A DNA stretch of 64,000 nucleotides, taken from NCBI RefSeq assembly GCF_015356115.1, contig NZ_CP063056.1, forward strand, positions 1 through 64,000, read 5' to 3'. The DNA comes from Rodentibacter haemolyticus (GTDB lineage Bacteria; Pseudomonadota; Gammaproteobacteria; Enterobacterales; Pasteurellaceae). Every line of letters starts with the position of its first letter. Positions within the stretch are counted from its first letter, which is position 1. A program made the position numbers and the translations under genes. The notes beneath the pieces are model-generated. The model saw nothing but the letters and a program-made list of their open reading frames with translations, was not told the origin of the DNA and did no database searches. Of this stretch, positions 58,972 to 64,000 are shown one piece after another.

Positions 58972-61779
58972 TTACAGGGTTAGAGCATCTTCAACCAACT
59001 GTTTTTGTTGTTTAGTATGCAATGACATATAACCCACTGCCGGTGATGCCGAAGCCGAACGACCTGCATATTTCAGTTTCACATCTTCAGGAATCGAGCT
59101 TTCGAAGTTATGTTTACAACTGTACCAAGCACCTTGGTTAAGCGGTTCTTCCTGACACCATACATAATCTTTTACGTGCAGATAAGGCTCAAGTGCTTTT
59201 TTCACATCATCGTGCGGATAAGGATAAAGTTGTTCAATACGAATAATCGCCACATCGGTTTGATTATTGGCACGGCGCTGTTCCAATAAATCGTAATACA
59301 CCTTACCGGAGCACATCACAACACGTTTTATGCCTTTCGGATCAAGATCGTCTAATTCACCAATCACCGTTTGGAATGAACCATTGATAAGCTCATCAAG
59401 ATTTGATACTGCCAACGGATGACGCAATAAAGATTTTGGTGAAATGGCAATTAACGGACGGCGCATTTTACGCAATGCTTGGCGGCGTAACATATGGTAA
59501 ACCTGTGCCGGTGTAGACGGAATACACACCTGCATATTTTGCTCTGCGCATAACTGTAAATAACGTTCTAAGCGTGCGGAAGAATGTTCAGGACCTTGTC
59601 CTTCATAGCCATGCGGTAATAACATTACCAAACCGCACATTCTGCCCCATTTTTGTTCGCCGGAACTAATGAATTGGTCAATTACAATTTGTGCGCCGTT
59701 AGCGAAATCACCGAATTGCGCTTCCCAAATCGTAAGGGTTTTAGGATCGGTTGTTGCATAACCATATTCAAAAGCAAGTACGGATTCTTCCGATAATACG
59801 GAATCCCACACTTCAAAGCGACCTTGATTGGCGTGTAAGTGGGTAAGCGGTACATAGCCCGTACCGTCATTTTGATTATGTACCACGGCGTGGCGGTGGA
59901 AAAACGTACCACGACCGGCATCTTCACCGGATAGACGCACATTCACGCCTTCATCAAGTAAGGTAGCGTATGCCATAGTTTCCGCCATTCCCCAGTCAAG
60001 TAATCTTTGACCTTGATACATTGCTTTACGGTCGTTATAAATTTTTTCAACGCGAGGATGAGCACGTAAACTTTCAGGATATTCGCATACGCGTTTAGCT
60101 AATGTAACGAAGCGATCTTGTGGAAATTTACTTTCATAAGGCGATGTCCAATCGTAATTAAGATATTGCAACCAATCCATTTTCGCCGTATCCATCTCAC
60201 GCCATTCAGCCACCACACGATCCCCATTATCCAATGCATCACGGTACAAATTCATCATTTCCGTTGCTTGATCTTCAGTAATCACCCCTTCCGCCACTAA
60301 GCGATCAGCATAGACTTTGCGTGGCGTCGGATGTTTTTTGATAATGCTATACATCATCGGCTGAGTTGCTAAAGGTTCGTCCGCTTCATTATGACCATGA
60401 CGACGATAAGAAATTAAATCGATGAAAATATCACGCTTAAATAAACTGCGATATTCCACCGCCATACGGGCTGCAAAAGCCACCGCTTCAGGCTCATCAC
60501 CATTGACGTGAATAATCGGCGCTTGGATCATTTTTGCAATGTCGGTACAGTATTCCGTAGAGCGGGTATCGTTAGGATTGGACGTCGTGAAACCGATTTG
60601 GTTATTGATAACAATACGGATTGTTCCACCCACCGTATAGCCACGAGCATTAGACATATTCAGGGTTTCTTGAACGATGCCTTGTCCTGCCACAGCGGAA
60701 TCACCATGTACCGTCACCGCTAATACTTTAGAACGATCCGTATCGTTTTTCTTCGTTTGACGCGAACGCACCGCCCCAATAACCACCGGACTTACAATTT
60801 CCAAATGAGACGGGTTAAAGGCAAGCGTTAAATGCACATGGTTATCGCTCACGGCAAAATCGGAAGAGAAGCCTTGATGATACTTCACATCTCCCGTACG
60901 ATCACCGGAATGTTTCCCTGCAAATTCATCAAATAAATCTTCCGGCTTTTTACCAAGCACATTCACTAACATATTTAAACGTCCGCGGTGTGCCATTCCC
61001 ATCACAATATCCTTCACGCCTTGTTTACCGGCGTGGCGAATAATTTCTTTCATTAATGGGATAAACGCATCACTTCCTTCCAAAGAAAAACGTTTTGCTC
61101 CTGGGAATTTCGCACCGAGATAACGTTCTAAGCCGTCTGCAGCCGTTAATTCATTAAGGAAGTTAATTTTTTCATCGTGAGTAAAGAGCGGTTTATTTAG
61201 ACGGCTTTCTAATTTTTCTTGAAGCCACATTTTTTGCTCCATATCCTGCACGTGCATAAATTCCAAACCGATAGAACCGCAGTAGGTTTCTTTCAGCATA
61301 TCATTTAATTCGGCAAGTTTAATGGTGTCACGTTTGTAAACGTAATGATTGATATTAAAGGTTTCGTTAAGATCTTGTTCGGTAAAGCCGTGATAGCGAT
61401 AGTCTAATTCAGGTACGTTAGAAACTTTCCAACGGTAGTAATCAAGAGGGTCAAGTTTTGCTTCCAAATGTCCTCGGAAGCGGTAAGCATTAATAAATTG
61501 AAGGACTTTAACTAATTTTGCACTGGCTTCCGGGTCAATAACCGTTACCGCCTCAGCCTTATTCTCTCGTGCCAAACGGCGGAAATAATCACGAACCGGA
61601 GAATGCGCCTGTTCCGGTGTCGTTGATTTAGGCAACAAATCAAAGGTAGTGCGCCAACTGCTATCAACTGAATCCGGATCATCTAAATAACGTTCATATA
61701 ATTCTTCGATATAGGCTTGATTTGATCCGCCTAATGCAGTTGTCGCCAACCACTCATCAAAGGTTTTATTTTGTTGCAT
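58972..61779 (-). CDS. sucA: 2-oxoglutarate dehydrogenase E1
   Basis: A 935-aa ThDP-dependent E1, equal in size to E. coli SucA (933). The frame is open to 61851, but the ATG at 61779 has AGGTGA upstream and starts MQQNKTFDEW. The ThDP region has GMAHRGRLNMLVNVLGK, ALHGDSAVAGQG-like VTVHGDSAVAGQGIVQETLNMS and NNQIGFTTSNP. The presence of a complete sucABCD set means a full oxidative branch, which some Pasteurellaceae lack in part. Confidence 0.97.
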   Translation of the reverse strand: MQQNKTFDEWLATTALGGSNQAYIEELYERYLDDPDSVDSSWRTTFDLLPKSTTPEQAHSPVRDYFRRLARENKAEAVTVIDPEASAKLVKVLQFINAYRFRGHLEAKLDPLDYYRWKVSNVPELDYRYHGFTEQDLNETFNINHYVYKRDTIKLAELNDMLKETYCGSIGLEFMHVQDMEQKMWLQEKLESRLNKPLFTHDEKINFLNELTAADGLERYLGAKFPGAKRFSLEGSDAFIPLMKEIIRHAGKQGVKDIVMGMAHRGRLNMLVNVLGKKPEDLFDEFAGKHSGDRTGDVKYHQGFSSDFAVSDNHVHLTLAFNPSHLEIVSPVVIGAVRSRQTKKNDTDRSKVLAVTVHGDSAVAGQGIVQETLNMSNARGYTVGGTIRIVINNQIGFTTSNPNDTRSTEYCTDIAKMIQAPIIHVNGDEPEAVAFAARMAVEYRSLFKRDIFIDLISYRRHGHNEADEPLATQPMMYSIIKKHPTPRKVYADRLVAEGVITEDQATEMMNLYRDALDNGDRVVAEWREMDTAKMDWLQYLNYDWTSPYESKFPQDRFVTLAKRVCEYPESLRAHPRVEKIYNDRKAMYQGQRLLDWGMAETMAYATLLDEGVNVRLSGEDAGRGTFFHRHAVVHNQNDGTGYVPLTHLHANQGRFEVWDSVLSEESVLAFEYGYATTDPKTLTIWEAQFGDFANGAQIVIDQFISSGEQKWGRMCGLVMLLPHGYEGQGPEHSSARLERYLQLCAEQNMQVCIPSTPAQVYHMLRRQALRKMRRPLIAISPKSLLRHPLAVSNLDELINGSFQTVIGELDDLDPKGIKRVVMCSGKVYYDLLEQRRANNQTDVAIIRIEQLYPYPHDDVKKALEPYLHVKDYVWCQEEPLNQGAWYSCKHNFESSIPEDVKLKYAGRSASASPAVGYMSLHTKQQKQLVEDALTL

Positions 61780-61871
61780 ATTCACCTCTAATTGTCTTCC
61801 GTATTGAGTCTGCCCATTATACATAGGATTTATTTGGAAAAAATGCTCCAATTACAAGTTTGTTACAAATT

Positions 61872-61887
61872 TGTGATCTAGCTCAAC
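61872..61887 (-). promoter_or_regulatory. CRP-like site upstream of sucA
   Basis: TGTGATCTAGCTCAAC keeps one perfect half and most of the other, about 100 bases before the sucA start. Catabolite control of sucABCD is known in enteric bacteria. Confidence 0.45.
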
Positions 61888-61906
61888 AATATTTTTAACT
61901 TAAATA

Positions 61907-61933
61907 GAAAGCCTGACAATTTGTCAGGCTTTC
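61907..61933. terminator. Perfect hairpin between sucA leader and comEA
   Basis: gaaagcctgaca-att-tgtcaggctttc is a 12-bp perfect stem. On the minus strand it lies downstream of comEA, after a repeat element, so it is a probable comEA terminator that also insulates the sucA promoter. Confidence 0.6.
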
Positions 61934-61958
61934 GGAAGGTGCGGTTATAAAAATTCAG

Positions 61959-62068
61959 TATTATGTATCAGTTGCACAAAGAGAATTTTATATCCAATAT
62001 TTATTTGGGGAGAGTACGTTACGGCTTCACCTACCCCCCCTACGATGATTTGTGCAGCCCACATAATA
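61959..62068. repeat. MITE-like interspersed repeat, copy 6 (inverted orientation)
   Basis: Opposite orientation to the other copies: it starts TATTATGTATCAGTTGCACA, has gagaattttat (complement of the common tail) next, then a short gttacggcttcacct core, and ends tttgtgcagcccacataata. Confidence 0.72.
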
Positions 62069-62086
62069 CCGCTATATTTTAGCTTT

Positions 62087-62656
62087 TTAGAAAGTTAAAT
62101 AAGGCGCAATTTTTTCAATCGTAACATCGCCTAATCCTTCAATTTTTGACAACTCCGCAACATTTTTAATTTTGCCCACTTTATTACGGTAATCTACAAT
62201 CGCTTGTGCTTTCTTCTCACCGATACCGGAAAGTTTTTGTAACGTTGCCGCATCCGCCTTGTTGATGTTTACTTTAGCAGTTGAGACAATTTTATCTTTT
62301 GTCGTTGCCGCTTTTTCTTTTGCTGCATTTAACTTTTCGGTTACTTTCGCTTTTGTTGCATCAGAATCTGATGATTTGAGGGATTTCGCTTTTTCTTTTA
62401 CGTTATCGATTTTCTCTTTTGCAGCAGCTTTAGTTGATTTTATAGTATCCGCCGCTTTTTCTTTCGTGCCGGTTACTTTTTCCATCACATCCGTTTTATT
62501 TGCTGCAATGTTTTCTTTTTGATTCTGTACCATTGAATTAACATTGGTTACCGCTTCTTTTTTTAAAGAAGTAAGCGGATTTTCATTCGCCAATGCAGAA
62601 CCGGAAAACGCAACCACAAGTGCGGTTAAACTAAGCAAAGATTTTAAAGATTTCAT
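62087..62656 (-). CDS. ComEA-family helix-hairpin-helix protein with Lys/Ala-rich insert
   Basis: A 189-aa secreted protein. The signal peptide is MKSLKSLLSLTALVVAFSGS then ALA. The last 62 residues form a ComEA double helix-hairpin-helix DNA-binding domain (VNINKADAATLQKLSGIGEKKAQAI and IEGLGDVTIEKIAPYL). ComEA binds incoming DNA in the periplasm during transformation, in line with the many uptake signals here. Between signal and domain lie about 100 residues of K/E/A-rich heptad-like helical repeats (KEKAADTIKS, KAAAKEKIDNVKEKAKS, KLNAAKEKAATTKDKI), longer than in the usual ~110-aa Pasteurellaceae homologue. The insert may be a stalk or bind DNA or cell wall. Confidence 0.85.
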   Translation of the reverse strand: MKSLKSLLSLTALVVAFSGSALANENPLTSLKKEAVTNVNSMVQNQKENIAANKTDVMEKVTGTKEKAADTIKSTKAAAKEKIDNVKEKAKSLKSSDSDATKAKVTEKLNAAKEKAATTKDKIVSTAKVNINKADAATLQKLSGIGEKKAQAIVDYRNKVGKIKNVAELSKIEGLGDVTIEKIAPYLTF

Positions 62657-62743
62657 AAAAACTCCTATAACAAATTATTTTGTAAAAAGACGGGAACTAA
62701 GACCCACATCAAAAAAATTAGTTCAATTCCAAAATTTTGAGGC

Positions 62744-62821
62744 AAAAAAAAGTGCCTCGGGAAAGGCACACTCGGAAAGCAAAATAAATGTCGGCTACTT
62801 AAAATAGCACTTGTTTTTAGT
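62744..62821 (-). ncRNA. Candidate ~78-nt small RNA between comEA and mdh
   Basis: On the minus strand there is a promoter-like pair TTGCAT (62851-62856) and TATCTT (62828-62833) with exactly 17 bases between, then a short U-rich region, and an intrinsic terminator (GTGCCT..AGGCAC, 62752-62769, then eight U). No ribosome-binding site or reading frame is seen in it. A CRP-like site lies upstream. Function unknown. Confidence 0.45.
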
Positions 62822-62873
62822 GTGGCTAAGATACGCTTGTCCGAAAACTTATGCAAATACCAATTTTCAAATT

Positions 62874-62889
62874 TGTGAACTAAGTCACG
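62874..62889 (-). promoter_or_regulatory. CRP-like site upstream of the candidate small RNA
   Basis: TGTGAACTAAGTCACG matches the CRP consensus except at its last base. It is centred about 60 bases from the predicted RNA start and 225 from comEA. Confidence 0.5.
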
Positions 62890-62919
62890 GTTTTTTCTAA
62901 AATTTTTCTTTATTCATTA

Positions 62920-62945
62920 AAAAAGGCACGAATAAGTGCCTTTTT
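62920..62945. terminator. Bidirectional terminator after mdh
   Basis: aaaaaggcac-gaataa-gtgccttttt: a 10-bp perfect stem whose outer pairs form A and T tails. It lies 15 bases beyond the mdh stop. Confidence 0.85.
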
Positions 62946-62960
62946 TCTATTCAAATTGAA

Positions 62961-63896
62961 TTAACCGTTGATGAATTTTTCACCTAATTCAATATCCGCA
63001 CGCAACGTCGGTAACATTGTCTCCAATGCTTGTTGCTCAAATTCACTTAATGGCCCGATCGGAAGAATCTCTTCTACCCCGTCCTTACCTAAACGAACCG
63101 GCTGAGCAAAGAAACGGGCATACTTGCCATCTCCTTCCACATAAGTGCATTCCACCACGGTCTCACCGCTTAAACCTTTCACTAAGGAACGGGCGAAACG
63201 TGCTGCCGCTTGCGCCATTGAAAGGGTTGCCGAACCGCCGCCTGCTTTTGCTTCCACTACTTCCGTGCCTGCATTTTGGATACGTTTTGTCAATGGTGCG
63301 ATTTCTTCTGTACTGAATTCCGCATAAGGCACTTGAGAAAGTAATGGGAGAATAGTAACGCCTGAGTGACCGCCGATAACGGGTACGGTGGTACGGGAAA
63401 CATTTAAATTTTTCAATTCTGCAACAAAAGTTTCTGAACGAAGTACATCTAATGTCGTTACCCCGAATAATTTACGCTTGTCATAAACACCGGCTTTTTT
63501 CAATACTTCCGCTGCAATCGCTACGGTGGTGTTTACAGGATTGGTAATAATACCAATACAGGCTTTCGGACAAGTCGCCGCCACTTTTTCAATTAAGCCA
63601 CGCACAATACCGGCATTGATATTAAATAAGTCCGAACGATCCATACCCGGTTTGCGGGCAACACCGGCAGAAATTAACACCACATCAGCCCCTTCAAGTG
63701 CCGGTGTCGGATCTTCACCGGAAAAACCGCTTACTTTTACCGCTGTCGGTATATGGCTTACATCTGCCGCAACCCCGGGGGTAACCGGCGCAATATCGTA
63801 CAGAGATAATTCGGTTTCTGCCGGTAATTGTAATTTCAACAATAACGCTAATGCTTGACCAATACCGCCGGCCGCGCCTAAAACTGCAACTTTCAT
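62961..63896 (-). CDS. mdh: Malate dehydrogenase (NAD)
   Basis: A 311-aa enzyme that oxidises malate to oxaloacetate in the TCA cycle and serves fumarate reduction anaerobically in reverse. The NAD motif is [16 protein letters not shown], the substrate arginine loop is [14 protein letters not shown], and the catalytic histidine is H177 in VIGGHSGVT. Length equals E. coli Mdh (312). AAGGAGT precedes the start. In this lineage argR is often divergent upstream, beyond the window. Confidence 0.97.
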   Translation of the reverse strand: MKVAVLGAAGGIGQALALLLKLQLPAETELSLYDIAPVTPGVAADVSHIPTAVKVSGFSGEDPTPALEGADVVLISAGVARKPGMDRSDLFNINAGIVRGLIEKVAATCPKACIGIITNPVNTTVAIAAEVLKKAGVYDKRKLFGVTTLDVLRSETFVAELKNLNVSRTTVPVIGGHSGVTILPLLSQVPYAEFSTEEIAPLTKRIQNAGTEVVEAKAGGGSATLSMAQAAARFARSLVKGLSGETVVECTYVEGDGKYARFFAQPVRLGKDGVEEILPIGPLSEFEQQALETMLPTLRADIELGEKFING

Positions 63897-63979
63897 AAGT
63901 ACTCCTTATTAAGTAGATTAATTAATCTAGTAAATTCTAAAAGGTAATTTAACAAATTACAAACACAGAAATTCAATTA

Positions 63980-63995
63980 TGAGATCTTGCTCAAA
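63980..63995 (-). promoter_or_regulatory. Weak CRP-like site upstream of mdh
   Basis: TGAGATCTTGCTCAAA keeps GA-N6-TC spacing but differs from TGTGA/TCACA in several positions. It is placed 90 bases from the mdh start. A tentative call. Confidence 0.3.
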
Positions 63996-64000
63996 TTTCC

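Noticed and set aside
62259..62522. 87-codon Phe/Ala-rich plus-strand frame
   Set aside because: It is the antisense of the Lys/Ala/Glu repeats of comEA; repetitive codons keep it open by chance.

Overview
The window is a Pasteurellaceae chromosome. Copies of the Haemophilus-type DNA uptake signal (core AAGTGCGGT and its complement) are scattered through it, often paired as hairpins. Gene content and order also fit: csdE-csdA, xseB-ispA-dxs beside thiI, mukFEB, pstSCAB-phoBR, fnr-uspE, topA, cysB-rluB-yciO, sucABCD and mdh. A genus nearer Aggregatibacter than H. influenzae is my inference. A canonical dif site at 15155-15182 places the window in the replication terminus.

Layout: 1-5 kb carries csd cysteine desulfurase genes, a nuclease lipoprotein, lrgAB-like genes and dgt. 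5-10 kb carries isoprenoid and thiouridine genes. 10-13.7 kb carries yvcK and a moaACDE operon with a probable Moco riboswitch. 13.7-14.8 kb holds two ferritins. 15.2-25.3 kb is an inserted filamentous phage. 25.8-35.3 kb carries sbcB, a permease and mukBEF. 35.5-43.5 kb carries ttcA, tusE and the whole Pst/PhoBRU system. 43.8-52.7 kb carries tRNA-Leu, fnr, uspE, a DUF4198 gene, topA, a LysR gene, smrB and prmB. 52.7-63.9 kb carries cysB, rluB, yciO, sucABCD, comEA, a candidate small RNA and mdh.

The exceptional part is the inovirus. One strand encodes replication initiator, ssDNA-binding protein, tiny virion proteins, a major coat protein followed by a strong terminator, a pIII-like tip protein, a DUF2523 (pVI-like) protein, a Zot/pI ATPase and its own secretin. 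Its left edge is a perfect-form dif. Its right edge holds two dif-like half-structures in inverted orientation that can fold into a hairpin, the arrangement known from CTX-phi, whose single-stranded genome is integrated by host XerC/XerD. The replication module (59-aa divergent regulator, rep, ssDNA-binding gene) is present as an exact 1793-bp tandem duplication whose junction lies 8 nt past a hairpin that is a candidate replication origin. This resembles RS1/RS2 of the cholera phage. Two unrecognised genes lie between the duplicated module and the attachment hairpin, and a 338-bp imperfect direct repeat brackets the element.

Other signals are six copies of a 105-170 bp MITE-like repeat (one inside the muk operon, one inside the pst-pho operon), a possible relic of a TnpB/omega-RNA right end, perfect CRP palindromes near uspE and the DUF4198 gene, two Pho boxes, and a candidate ~78-nt small RNA between comEA and mdh. 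All calls are from reading sequence; no database search was run.
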